From Pseudophaeobacter sp. EL27 (GTDB taxonomy: Bacteria > Pseudomonadota > Alphaproteobacteria > Rhodobacterales > Rhodobacteraceae): a DNA stretch of 64,000 nt. Under the pieces are notes generated by a model. That model did no database searches and was not told where the DNA came from. It saw only the letters and a list, made by a program, of their open reading frames with translations. Position numbers and translations under genes: made by a program. Within the stretch, counting starts at the first letter, position 1. Every line of letters starts with the position of its first letter. Of this stretch, positions 20,582 through 28,545 are shown piece by piece. The stretch spans positions 319,775-383,774 of the forward strand of contig NZ_OMPQ01000015.1 in the NCBI RefSeq assembly GCF_900313025.1. The letters run 5' to 3'.

Positions 20582-21345
20582 TCGCCTTTCTCGGGATGTA
20601 TGACAGACCGGAAACTGCTGCTGCCAATGATCAGCTCTGGGCTGCCATTCGCAGCAATCTGGACAAAGGCCCCGAGACCCTCTCGCGCGGGATTGACCCC
20701 TGGCAGGCCTGGAGCTCTCCCGAGCTGTTGTTAGCCCAGACCTGTGGCTGCCCGTTTCGAACCCGCCTCTATGGCGAGGTTGAGCTGGTCGGCACCCCGG
20801 ATTATGGCCTGCCCGATTGCCCCCCGGGCTATTATCGCAGCGTCTTTGTCGCCAAAAAATCCGCAACCCTGCCGCCACTGGAACAATTCGATCGCACCCG
20901 CTTTGCCTATAACGACGCCTTGTCGCAATCCGGCTGGGCCGCGCCGCTGATCCATATGCAGGATCGCAATATCCTACCCGGCGCCCTGATCGAGACTGGC
21001 AGCCACCGCGAGTCAGCCCGGGCCGTCGCCGAGGGACGTGCCGATTTTGCCGCGCTGGACCTTCTGTCCTGGGAAATGATTCAGGACTACGATGATTTTG
21101 CCGATGCGCTCTGTGTTGTCGATCTCACGGTGCCAACCCCGGGACTGCCGTTTATCACTGCCCTGTCCCAAGATCCTGCGGCTTTGTTCATCGCGGTAAA
21201 ATCCGCCATCTCCTCGCTGGAGGAAACCACACTTGCCACTCTGCGGCTCAAGGGGTTTTTGCACATTCCAACCAGCGAATACCTGGCGGTGCCAACACCA
21301 CCGGGGCCCGTGCTCACAGAACTGAAGATAAAAGCACGCGGCTAA
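20578..21345 (+). CDS. PhnD-like periplasmic-binding-fold protein lacking a signal peptide
   Basis: This 255-residue protein resembles the phosphate/phosphonate-type substrate-binding fold. The segments LLAQTCGCPFRTRL, YRSVFVAKKSA, ETGSHRESARAVAEGRADFAALDLLSWEM and TPGLPFITAL follow the order of PhnD/SsuA-like domains. Solute-binding proteins normally carry a secretion signal, but this one starts MIAFLGMYDRPE with no hydrophobic leader. It has no transporter genes beside it and is translationally coupled to two cytoplasmic TerB genes. A cytoplasmic sensing or ligand-binding role is the inference. The ligand is unknown. Confidence 0.72.
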   Translation: MIAFLGMYDRPETAAANDQLWAAIRSNLDKGPETLSRGIDPWQAWSSPELLLAQTCGCPFRTRLYGEVELVGTPDYGLPDCPPGYYRSVFVAKKSATLPPLEQFDRTRFAYNDALSQSGWAAPLIHMQDRNILPGALIETGSHRESARAVAEGRADFAALDLLSWEMIQDYDDFADALCVVDLTVPTPGLPFITALSQDPAALFIAVKSAISSLEETTLATLRLKGFLHIPTSEYLAVPTPPGPVLTELKIKARG

Positions 21346-21480
21346 GGTACGCCTGCCCATTTCGACGGATGCTACCGCCATTCCGCGCAGTTACCCCCGA
21401 AACTTTCCGGTTTTAACATTGCATTCAGTCAATTTTTCGGTCCAATTAGAGCGAGTTTTTTACAACTGGGCGAAACCGTT

Positions 21481-22269
21481 TTGACCACTCCGACACCTGT
21501 ACTCGAGATCCGCGACCTGCATAAATCTTATGGAGAGCTGGAAGTCATCAAAGGTGTCAGCATCACCGCCCATCGCGGTGATGTTGTGTCCTTGATCGGC
21601 TCATCCGGATCGGGAAAATCCACGCTTTTGCGTTGCTGCAACCTGCTGGAAAACAGCCAGGACGGTGAGATTCGGTTCAAAGGCGAACCCATCTCCTGGT
21701 CCGGTAACGGGCTGAGCCGTCGTCCCAGTGATGCCAAACAGGTGCTGCGCATTCGAACCAATCTGTCGATGGTGTTCCAGCAGTTTAACCTTTGGGCGCA
21801 TATGACCATCTTGCAAAATGTGATGGAGGCCCCTGTGACGGTTCTGGGGCACGACCCCAAGGAGGTCGAGGAAGCCGCCCGTAAATATCTGGACAAGGTC
21901 GGCATTGCCGACAAATGGGATGCCTATCCGGCGCAGCTGTCTGGCGGCCAACAGCAGCGCGCAGCAATTGCGCGGGCGCTCTGCATGGAGCCAGAAGCAC
22001 TGCTGTTTGATGAACCGACATCTGCCCTGGATCCAGAACTGGAACAGGAAGTTGTCAAGGTGATCAAAGACCTGGCTGCCGAAGGCCGTACAATGATGAT
22101 CGTCACCCATGACATGAACCTTGCGGCCGATGTGTCAGATAAGGTTGTGTTTCTGCACCAGGGCCTTATCGAAGAACAGGGCAGCGCCGATGAGGTCTTT
22201 GGCAATACGCAATCTGAACGGCTGCGCAATTTCCTGGCGCCAACACGACATCTGCGCGCCAGTTTTTAA
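21481..22269 (+). CDS. Polar amino acid / amine ABC transporter ATP-binding protein
   Basis: This is an ATPase subunit of the HisP/ArtP/GlnQ class. Walker A is GSSGSGKST (40-48), the signature motif is LSGGQQQR, Walker B is LLFDEPTSALD, and the switch His lies in VTHDMN. A TTG codon at 21481 is the only reasonable start that retains the first strand (VLEIRDLHKSYG). No strong ribosome-binding site precedes it. The gene heads a run of transporter genes on the same strand. The insertion after the Walker A helix is typical of HisP-like ATPases. Substrate class is inferred from the following amine-catabolic genes. Confidence 0.9.
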   Translation: MTTPTPVLEIRDLHKSYGELEVIKGVSITAHRGDVVSLIGSSGSGKSTLLRCCNLLENSQDGEIRFKGEPISWSGNGLSRRPSDAKQVLRIRTNLSMVFQQFNLWAHMTILQNVMEAPVTVLGHDPKEVEEAARKYLDKVGIADKWDAYPAQLSGGQQQRAAIARALCMEPEALLFDEPTSALDPELEQEVVKVIKDLAAEGRTMMIVTHDMNLAADVSDKVVFLHQGLIEEQGSADEVFGNTQSERLRNFLAPTRHLRASF

Positions 22270-22347
22270 CCCTTCGCCCGGGCCGTGATTTGGCCCTCGC
22301 GAGTACAAAAAGAAACCAAACAGAAAACAATAAACGGGAGAAACACC

Positions 22348-23055
22348 ATGAAATCACTTATTATGACCACTGCCGCGCTGGCAATGACCGCAGGTATGGG
22401 CCTGGCTGACACCGTCCGTCTGGGCACCGAGGGCGCCTACCCTCCCTACAACTTCCTCAACGACAATGGCGAAGTTGACGGTTTTGAGCGCGAGCTGGGG
22501 GATGAGCTGTGCAAACGCGCCGAGCTGACCTGCGAGTGGGTGACAAATGACTGGGATTCCATCATCCCCAACCTGACCTCCGGCAACTACGACGCCATCA
22601 TCGCCGGCATGTCCATCACTGATGAGCGCGAAGAAGTTGTTGACTTCACCCAGGGCTACACCCAGCCTTCTCCCTCGGCCTACGCAGGCATGAGCGAAGG
22701 CGTTGACGTAAAGACCGCGATCGTAGCGGCTCAGGCCTCGACCATCCAGTCGGCGCATGTTGCCTCCACCGGCGCTACCCTGGTTGAATTCGCCACCCCA
22801 GATGAAACCGTTGCGGCAGTTCAGTCCGGTGAAGTTGACGCGGTGCTGTCCGACAAGGATTTCCTGATCCCAATCGTTGCAGAAACCGAGCTGATGTTCC
22901 TGGAAGAAGTCCGTCTGGGCGGTGGTATCGGCATGGCATTCCGTGAAACCGACGACGAGCTGCGCGGCAAGTTCGACGCGGCTATCGCTTCGATGAAAGC
23001 AGACGGCTCGCTGAACGATATGCTCGACAAATGGGAAATCGAAGGCAAATTCTGA
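22348..23055 (+). CDS. Amino acid/amine ABC transporter substrate-binding protein
   Basis: This is a periplasmic binding protein of family 3 (HisJ/ArtJ/OccT type), 235 residues. It has a Sec signal peptide (MKSLIMTTAALAMTAGMGLA, cleavage expected after about residue 20). The hallmark LGTEGAYPPYNFLNDNGEVDGFERELG and the ligand loop IIAGMSITDEREEVVDFT follow. ATG 22348 behind CGGGAG fixes the start. Conserved residues for the alpha-amino/carboxylate grip are present, so a basic amino acid such as ornithine or arginine, or gamma-aminobutyrate-like compounds, is plausible. A perfect UUCG hairpin follows the stop. Confidence 0.9.
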   Translation: MKSLIMTTAALAMTAGMGLADTVRLGTEGAYPPYNFLNDNGEVDGFERELGDELCKRAELTCEWVTNDWDSIIPNLTSGNYDAIIAGMSITDEREEVVDFTQGYTQPSPSAYAGMSEGVDVKTAIVAAQASTIQSAHVASTGATLVEFATPDETVAAVQSGEVDAVLSDKDFLIPIVAETELMFLEEVRLGGGIGMAFRETDDELRGKFDAAIASMKADGSLNDMLDKWEIEGKF

Positions 23056-23079
23056 TCGCCTGACAATCTCCACGATCTT

Positions 23080-23103
23080 TGGGACAGGGTTCGCCCTGTC
23101 CCA
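23080..23103 (+). terminator. Intercistronic UUCG-tetraloop hairpin after the binding-protein gene
   Basis: TGGGACAGGG (23080-23089) and CCCTGTCCCA (23094-23103) pair perfectly around TTCG. Only a pyrimidine-rich stretch (TTCCCTTTCC) follows rather than a T-run. It lies between binding-protein and permease genes, where such structures usually stabilise or partly terminate mRNA to favour the binding protein. Confidence 0.7.
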
Positions 23104-23161
23104 TTCCCTTTCCTCTCCCGCCACCTCTCCACCGGTTGCGCTCTAAGGTAAGAGGCCCACC

Positions 23162-24043
23162 ATTTTTTCCTATTGCTCCGACCCCTCCCTGCTCGAAGGT
23201 CTAAAGTGGCTCAGCTGCTATCTGACCACTGGCAAGCATATGGGTTTCTACGTCTCCTTTGGGACCGTGTTGTTGCTGTTGGCCATTACCGCGCCGGCAG
23301 CCCTTAGCTTTGGCTTTGGCGCTGCGATGCTGTCGCGCGCGCGCTTTGCCCCGGTGTCCTGGATCGGCAAGACCTATATCGCTGCCGTACGTGGTGTGCC
23401 TGACATTGCCTTCTTCCTGTTTTTTGTCATCGCCCTGGACCAGGGAATCGAGTGGGTGCTGCACCAGGCCCGTTGCCCGGAATGGACTGAGCCGATCCGT
23501 CAGGGCAGTGACTTTGTGGTCTGCGATATTGCCAAGATGCCGCTTGGCACTTCGCCGCAATGGATCCATGAGACCTATGGCTTTGCCCTGGCGGTTCTGA
23601 CCTTTGCCATCGTTTTTGGCGCCTTTGCCGGTAATGTGCTCTATGGCGCGATGAATTCGGTGCCCCGCGCCCAGATCGAAACTGCCGAGGCCTATGGCAT
23701 GACTCATCGTCAGGCCTTCTGGCGCGTTCTGGTGCCGCAGATGTGGGTCTATGCTCTGCCCGGCCTGTCGAACCTGTGGATGGTGCTGATCAAGGCGACG
23801 CCACTGCTGTTCCTGCTGGGTGTCGAAGACATCGTCTATTGGGCGCGCGAACTGGGTGGTTCAAAAATGGCGCGCTTTACCGACTACCCCCATGGGGACT
23901 GGCGCATGTGGTACTTCCTGGTACTGCTGGTGTTCTACCTCGTCTTTACCCGTGTGTCCGAGATCGTTCTGGCCCGTATTTCTCTGAAACTGTCCCATGG
24001 TCAGGCGACCATCGGTGGCGAAGCGCAAAGGAAAGCGGCATGA
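23162..24043 (+). CDS. Polar amino acid ABC transporter permease (probable ATT start)
   Basis: This is an inner-membrane HisQ-type permease. The EAA loop is visible as IETAEAYGMTHRQAFWRVLVPQM. An extra loop of about 45 residues (QARCPEWTEP to SPQWIHETYG) separates the first helices. The earliest in-frame ATG (23240) would discard SYCSDPSLLEGLKWLSCYLT, a stretch that reads as genuine protein and resembles what I recall of roseobacter homologues. Directly before it are ATT at 23162 and AAGAGG (23150-23155) at ideal spacing, so I infer a rare ATT start giving 293 residues. If wrong, the protein starts at 23240 (267 residues). Its stop overlaps the next start (ATGA). Confidence 0.85.
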   Translation: MFSYCSDPSLLEGLKWLSCYLTTGKHMGFYVSFGTVLLLLAITAPAALSFGFGAAMLSRARFAPVSWIGKTYIAAVRGVPDIAFFLFFVIALDQGIEWVLHQARCPEWTEPIRQGSDFVVCDIAKMPLGTSPQWIHETYGFALAVLTFAIVFGAFAGNVLYGAMNSVPRAQIETAEAYGMTHRQAFWRVLVPQMWVYALPGLSNLWMVLIKATPLLFLLGVEDIVYWARELGGSKMARFTDYPHGDWRMWYFLVLLVFYLVFTRVSEIVLARISLKLSHGQATIGGEAQRKAA

Positions 24044-24846
24044 GCTGTTGGGACACAGTACAAAAGTACGCTTTTCAGTCGATTGGATTTGGTGAGCGGG
24101 TTCTCCCCAAGACTGACATCACCCTATGCGATCAGTTCACCCTGATCGGCTCGGGCATGATCGTGAATCTCTACTTTGGCATCCTGGCCGTCATCGCAGG
24201 GTATTTCTTTGCCAATGCGCTGGCGATGGCAAAATACGCAGGCAACCGCTGGACCCGGAAGCCAGCCGAATGGTTCATCTTCCTGTTTCGTGGCTCGCCT
24301 CTGTTCATTCAGTTCTTCTTTGCCTATTTCCTCTTCATCAACCTCAAAGGCGTCTTTCCTGTCCTGGGGCCTCTCAGTGCCGCCTGGCTGGGTGCGCTGA
24401 TCGTATTGTTCCTGAACACGGCGGCCTACTCCGCCGAGATCTTCTACGGAGCACTTCAGTCTATTCCAAAGGGCGATATTGAAGCGGCAGATGCCTATGG
24501 GCTGACCGGCTGGTCGCGGTTTCGCAAAGTCATGTGGCCCACGATGATGCGGCTGGCCTGGCCCGCCTATACCAATGAGGCGATCTTTCTGTTCCATGCC
24601 ACCACTCTGGTGTATTTCTCGGGCTTTCCGATCTGGCGGCAACAGGGAGATGCGCTCTACTACGCCAAATACATCGCCGACAAAACCTTCAACCCCTTTG
24701 TCCCCTACCCGATTCTGGCGTTCTATTTCGTCCTGCTTACCCTGATCGTCATCTTCCTATTCGGGCTGATCAACACGAGGCTGAACCGGCACATGCCGCA
24801 GAGCCTGCGGTCAAAGGTGAAGTACAAACCCAACCTGATGCGCTAG
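24040..24846 (+). CDS. Polar amino acid ABC transporter permease, second subunit
   Basis: This HisM-type inner-membrane permease has 268 residues, and its start codon overlaps the stop of the first permease. The EAA motif reads IEAADAYGLTGWSRFRKVMWP. FLFRGSPLFIQFFFAYF and LNTAAYSAEIFYGALQSIP are typical family-3 permease segments. It should pair with the preceding permease as a heterodimer driven by the ATPase encoded at 21481. A terminator follows, so the gamma-glutamylation genes downstream probably have their own promoter. Confidence 0.9.
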   Translation: MSCWDTVQKYAFQSIGFGERVLPKTDITLCDQFTLIGSGMIVNLYFGILAVIAGYFFANALAMAKYAGNRWTRKPAEWFIFLFRGSPLFIQFFFAYFLFINLKGVFPVLGPLSAAWLGALIVLFLNTAAYSAEIFYGALQSIPKGDIEAADAYGLTGWSRFRKVMWPTMMRLAWPAYTNEAIFLFHATTLVYFSGFPIWRQQGDALYYAKYIADKTFNPFVPYPILAFYFVLLTLIVIFLFGLINTRLNRHMPQSLRSKVKYKPNLMR

Positions 24847-24866
24847 AAGATCAAAAATCTAACTCT

Positions 24867-24896
24867 AAAATGGCTCCTCCGGGGGCCATTTTTTAT
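24867..24896 (+). terminator. Rho-independent terminator of the ABC transporter operon
   Basis: AAAATGGC (24867-24874) pairs with GCCATTTT (24885-24892), extended inward by three more pairs, and ends in a T-run. Confidence 0.88.
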
Positions 24897-25005
24897 GACC
24901 TTTCCCTTGATCAAGACAGCAGAATGCAAACTTTTGATCAAATTCTCTTGGCGCAATCACAATCCTGAAGTACAACAGGGGCAACACCACCAAGGAGCCT
25001 TCGCC

Positions 25006-26325
25006 ATGGACCTGTCCAAGCTGAAAACCATCCGCATCGCTGCCTGTGATGTGAACGGGCAGATGCGCGGCAAACGCATGCCGTCTTCGCAGGTGGCAAA
25101 GCTGGCCGATGGCGCTGCGCGTCTGCCGCTCTCTGCGCTGAACGTGGATATCTGGGGGCGTGATATCGAAGACAGCCCGCTGGTCTTTGAAACTGGCGAT
25201 GCCGATGGTATTTTGAAACCCACCGGGCGTGGCCCCGTGGCGATGCCCTGGCTCGACACCCCCTCGGCGCTGATCCCGATGACGTTGGAGACCGACGACG
25301 GTGCCCCCTTTATGGGTGACCCCCGTCAGGTGCTGACCCAGGTGCTGCAAGGCTATGCAGCCCGGGGCTGGCAGGTGATGGCCGCCACCGAGATGGAGTT
25401 CAATCTGGTGGATGATACTGGTGCCCAGCCTGGCCCGCCAGCGCATCCCCATACCGGGCGCAAACTCGCCCAGCAATCCGTGCTCTCAGTAGAGGAGCTC
25501 GACGCTTTTGACGCCTTCTTTACCGACCTTTATGCCGGGGCAGAAGAGATGGGCATCCCCGCTCAATCGGCAATTTCTGAAGCCGGTTTGGGCCAGTTTG
25601 AGATCAACCTGAACCATCAAGACGCCCTGCGCGCTGCTGACGATGCCTGGCTGTTCAAGGCTTTGGTCAAAGGGCTTGCCCGCAAACATGGGATGGCCGC
25701 CACCTTTATGGCCAAGCCCTATGCCGATGATGCCGGCAATGGGATGCATGTGCATTTTTCGGTGGTGGACGAGAACGGTGTGAACGTCTTTGATGATGGG
25801 TCTGAAACAGGCTCTGAGCTGCTGCATCAGGCCGTAGCCGGCTGCCTTGCCGCGATGCCTGCCAGCACACTTGTATTCGCCCCTCATGGAAACTCCTACG
25901 CGCGTCTGGTGCCTGGTGCCCATGCCCCGACGGGTGCAGCTTGGGCCTATGAAAATCGCACTGCGGCCATTCGTATTCCCGGCGGCAATCCCAAGGCGCG
26001 GCGCATTGAACACCGCACAGCTGGCGGCGACATCAATCCCTATCTGATGCTCTCGGTTGTGCTGGGCGCCGCCCTGCTGGGTATCGAAGATAAAATGGTG
26101 CCACCCGCCGCCTCCAGCGGCAATATCTACGACCTGACCGACCTGCCGCAGCTGGCCCCGGATTGGGAGACCGCAATCTCCCGATTTGAGGAAAGCCCGC
26201 TTATCGCCCGGATCCTGCCGCAGATGATGATCCGCAACCTTGTGATGACCAAGCGACAGGAGTTGCTCGGCTTTGCCGCCCTGCCCGCAGATGAACATTG
26301 GCTCAGCTGGTTGGAAGCGGTATGA
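25006..26325 (+). CDS. Glutamine synthetase family ligase (gamma-glutamyl-amine synthetase type, PuuA-like), copy 1
   Basis: This predicted ATP-dependent ligase joins glutamate to an amine, as PuuA does with putrescine. The glutamine synthetase catalytic blocks are present: ATEMEFNLVDD, ISEAGLGQFEINLNH, GNGMHVHFSV and ENRTAAIRIPGG. The true GSI adenylylation site is absent, and the protein (439 residues) is shorter than GlnA. The start at ATG 25006 sits behind AAGGAG. It is the first gene after the transporter terminator and is followed after 60 bases by an amidotransferase and then a second ligase copy. The substrate is not fixed; putrescine, ethanolamine or isopropylamine-type amines are alternatives. 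Confidence 0.85.
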   Translation: MDLSKLKTIRIAACDVNGQMRGKRMPSSQVAKLADGAARLPLSALNVDIWGRDIEDSPLVFETGDADGILKPTGRGPVAMPWLDTPSALIPMTLETDDGAPFMGDPRQVLTQVLQGYAARGWQVMAATEMEFNLVDDTGAQPGPPAHPHTGRKLAQQSVLSVEELDAFDAFFTDLYAGAEEMGIPAQSAISEAGLGQFEINLNHQDALRAADDAWLFKALVKGLARKHGMAATFMAKPYADDAGNGMHVHFSVVDENGVNVFDDGSETGSELLHQAVAGCLAAMPASTLVFAPHGNSYARLVPGAHAPTGAAWAYENRTAAIRIPGGNPKARRIEHRTAGGDINPYLMLSVVLGAALLGIEDKMVPPAASSGNIYDLTDLPQLAPDWETAISRFEESPLIARILPQMMIRNLVMTKRQELLGFAALPADEHWLSWLEAV

Positions 26326-26385
26326 ACACGGTCAGTCCTGAGGCGCGGCCTCATCCCATCCCCTTTTGATCAAATCTGGTGAACT

Positions 26386-27066
26386 ATGAAAATCGGCATC
26401 CTGCAAACCGGCCACGCGCCTGACGACCTCATCCAGGACTCGGGCGACTACGATCAGATGTTCTGTGACCTCCTGGCGGGCAACGATTTTGAATTTGAAA
26501 CCTTTGCAGTGGTGGATGGGATCTTTCCCAAAGATGCCGAGGCCGCCGATGGCTGGATCATCACCGGTTCGCGCCATGGCGCCTATGAGCCCCACGACTG
26601 GATCCCACCGCTGGAAGAGTTGATCCGGGACATTCACGCCAAGAAACAACCCATGGCCGGGATCTGTTTTGGCCATCAGATCATCGCCCAGGCCCTGGGC
26701 GGCAAGGTCGCCAAATTTGAAGGCGGCTGGGCAATTGGTCATGTGACCTATCAGCAGGACGGCGCGCCGCTGACCCTGAACGCATGGCATCAGGATCAGG
26801 TGATCGAGCGCCCGGCCGAGGCCCGCGTTCTGGCTGGCAATGACTTTTGTGAAAACGGCATCCTTGCGTATGGCGACCATATCTGGACCCTGCAGCCACA
26901 TCCCGAATTCAGCAATGAATTTACCGGTGGCCTGATCGACAAACGCGGCCGCGGTGTGGTGCCAGACCAGATCCTGGACCAGGCCAGTGCCCGGCTCGAC
27001 ACGCCCGTAGACACCCCAAAAATTGCAACCTTCCTCGCAGATTTTATGAAGAAAGAGAGGACCTAA
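26386..27066 (+). CDS. Class I glutamine amidotransferase-like protein
   Basis: This 226-residue GATase1-fold hydrolase has its nucleophile Cys in GICFGHQIIAQALGG and its His in LQPHPEFS, with the Glu two residues after it completing the triad. GMP-synthase-like stand-alone amidotransferases in amine-catabolic clusters are candidates for gamma-glutamyl-compound hydrolysis, the PuuD step. The motif here is GxCFGHQ, as in GuaA-like domains, so equivalence to PuuD is only inferred. The stop and the next start overlap by one base (TAATG), indicating tight coupling with the second ligase. Confidence 0.82.
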   Translation: MKIGILQTGHAPDDLIQDSGDYDQMFCDLLAGNDFEFETFAVVDGIFPKDAEAADGWIITGSRHGAYEPHDWIPPLEELIRDIHAKKQPMAGICFGHQIIAQALGGKVAKFEGGWAIGHVTYQQDGAPLTLNAWHQDQVIERPAEARVLAGNDFCENGILAYGDHIWTLQPHPEFSNEFTGGLIDKRGRGVVPDQILDQASARLDTPVDTPKIATFLADFMKKERT

Positions 27067-28424
27067 TGTCATCTTGGATTGACGACCTACCCGAAGCGGC
27101 AAAGACCTATCTGGAGGGCCGTCGTCTCGACGAAGTTGAATGCGTTATCTCGGACCTTCCCGGTATTGCCCGTGGTAAGGCAGTACCGGCCTCCAAGTTT
27201 TCAAAGCAGGACTTCTTTCACCTGCCTGACAGCATCTTTTACCAGACCATCACCGGCGACTGGGCCGAGGCTGCTGATGATGATGGCTGGATCGAAAAAG
27301 ACATGACCCTGCATCCCGATATGTCCACCGCCACAGCGGCGCCCTGGACCGGCGACTGGACCCTGCAGGTGATCCATGATGCGGTAGACCGCAATGGCGA
27401 TCCGATCCCCTTTAGCCCGCGCAACGTGCTGAAACGGGTGGTGCAGCTCTATCATGATCAGGGTTGGGATCCGATTGTAGCGCCAGAGATGGAATTCTTC
27501 CTGGTGGCCCGCAATGTCGATCCTGCCAAAAAGATCGAACCGATGATGGGCCGCTCTGGTCGCCCGGCTGCGGCGCGTCAGGCCTACTCCATGACCGCTG
27601 TAGATGAATTTGGCCCCGTCATTGACGATATCTACGACTTTGCCGAGGCTCAGGGATTTGAGATCGACGGCATCACCCAGGAAGGTGGCGCTGGTCAGCT
27701 GGAGATCAACCTGCTGCATGGTAATCCGGTCAAACTGGCGGATGAGGTTTTCTACTTCAAACGGTTGATCCGCGAAGCCGCCCTGCGCCACGATTGTTTT
27801 GCCACTTTTATGGCCAAACCAATCGAGAATGAGCCGGGATCGGCGATGCATATCCACCATTCGGTGCTGGATCGCAAAACCGGCAAGAATATTTTCTCTG
27901 CCGAGGATGACACAGAGACCGAGGCCTTTTTCCACTTTATTGCCGGTCTGCAAAACCATCTGCCTGCCGGTATTGCGGTGATGGCGCCCTATGTGAATTC
28001 CTACCGGCGCTACGTCAAAGACCATGCGGCGCCGATCAACTTGGAATGGGCCCGTGACAACCGCACCACCGGTATTCGCATTCCGCTTTCCAGCCCTGCA
28101 GCGCGACGGGTGGAAAATCGCATCGCCGGGATGGACTGCAACCCTTACCTCGGAATCGCGGTCTCCCTGGCCTGTGGTTATCTGGGGTTGATGGAGCAAA
28201 AGCATCCCGACAAGCAGTTCAAAGGCGATGCCTATGAGGGTGAAGGCGATATTCCCCCGGTCATGGGCAGCGCCCTGGATCTGTTTGAGGAAGCGACAAA
28301 ACTGCATGAAGTTTTGGGGCCTGAATTTGCCCGGGTCTACAGCATCGTAAAACGTGCCGAATATGAGGAATTTCTGCAGGTGATCTCCCCCTGGGAGCGT
28401 GAACATCTGCTGATGAATGTCTAG
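27066..28424 (+). CDS. puuA: Glutamine synthetase family ligase (PuuA-like), copy 2
   Basis: This second gamma-glutamyl-amine synthetase homologue (452 residues) is clearly diverged from copy 1. It opens with a family-like helix and ECVISDLPGIARGKAVP, then APEMEFFLVARN, QEGGAGQLEINLLHG, GSAMHIHHSV and DNRTTGIRIPLS. The first catalytic strand and the HIHHS block match PuuA better than GlnA. The ATG shares its A with the amidotransferase stop. Having two ligases of this type in one cluster suggests two amine substrates or two steps of polyamine modification. A GC-rich hairpin separates it from the oxidase gene. Confidence 0.87.
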   Translation: MSSWIDDLPEAAKTYLEGRRLDEVECVISDLPGIARGKAVPASKFSKQDFFHLPDSIFYQTITGDWAEAADDDGWIEKDMTLHPDMSTATAAPWTGDWTLQVIHDAVDRNGDPIPFSPRNVLKRVVQLYHDQGWDPIVAPEMEFFLVARNVDPAKKIEPMMGRSGRPAAARQAYSMTAVDEFGPVIDDIYDFAEAQGFEIDGITQEGGAGQLEINLLHGNPVKLADEVFYFKRLIREAALRHDCFATFMAKPIENEPGSAMHIHHSVLDRKTGKNIFSAEDDTETEAFFHFIAGLQNHLPAGIAVMAPYVNSYRRYVKDHAAPINLEWARDNRTTGIRIPLSSPAARRVENRIAGMDCNPYLGIAVSLACGYLGLMEQKHPDKQFKGDAYEGEGDIPPVMGSALDLFEEATKLHEVLGPEFARVYSIVKRAEYEEFLQVISPWEREHLLMNV

Positions 28425-28442
28425 GTTTCACCTCTGAACTCA

Positions 28443-28466
28443 GACGTCGCCCATAGGGGCGGCGTC
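28443..28466 (+). terminator. Intercistronic hairpin between ligase copy 2 and the oxidase
   Basis: GACGTCGCCC (28443-28452) pairs with GGGCGGCGTC (28457-28466), one pair being G-T, around a four-base loop. The T-run is poor, so partial termination or mRNA stabilisation is as likely as full termination. Confidence 0.45.
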
Positions 28467-28545
28467 AGTGCAATTGAATATTTGTTGAAAGATGAATGGG
28501 GGGGGGCTGTGCGCCTATTCCCCCGACATCTCATAGAGGTGAGTG

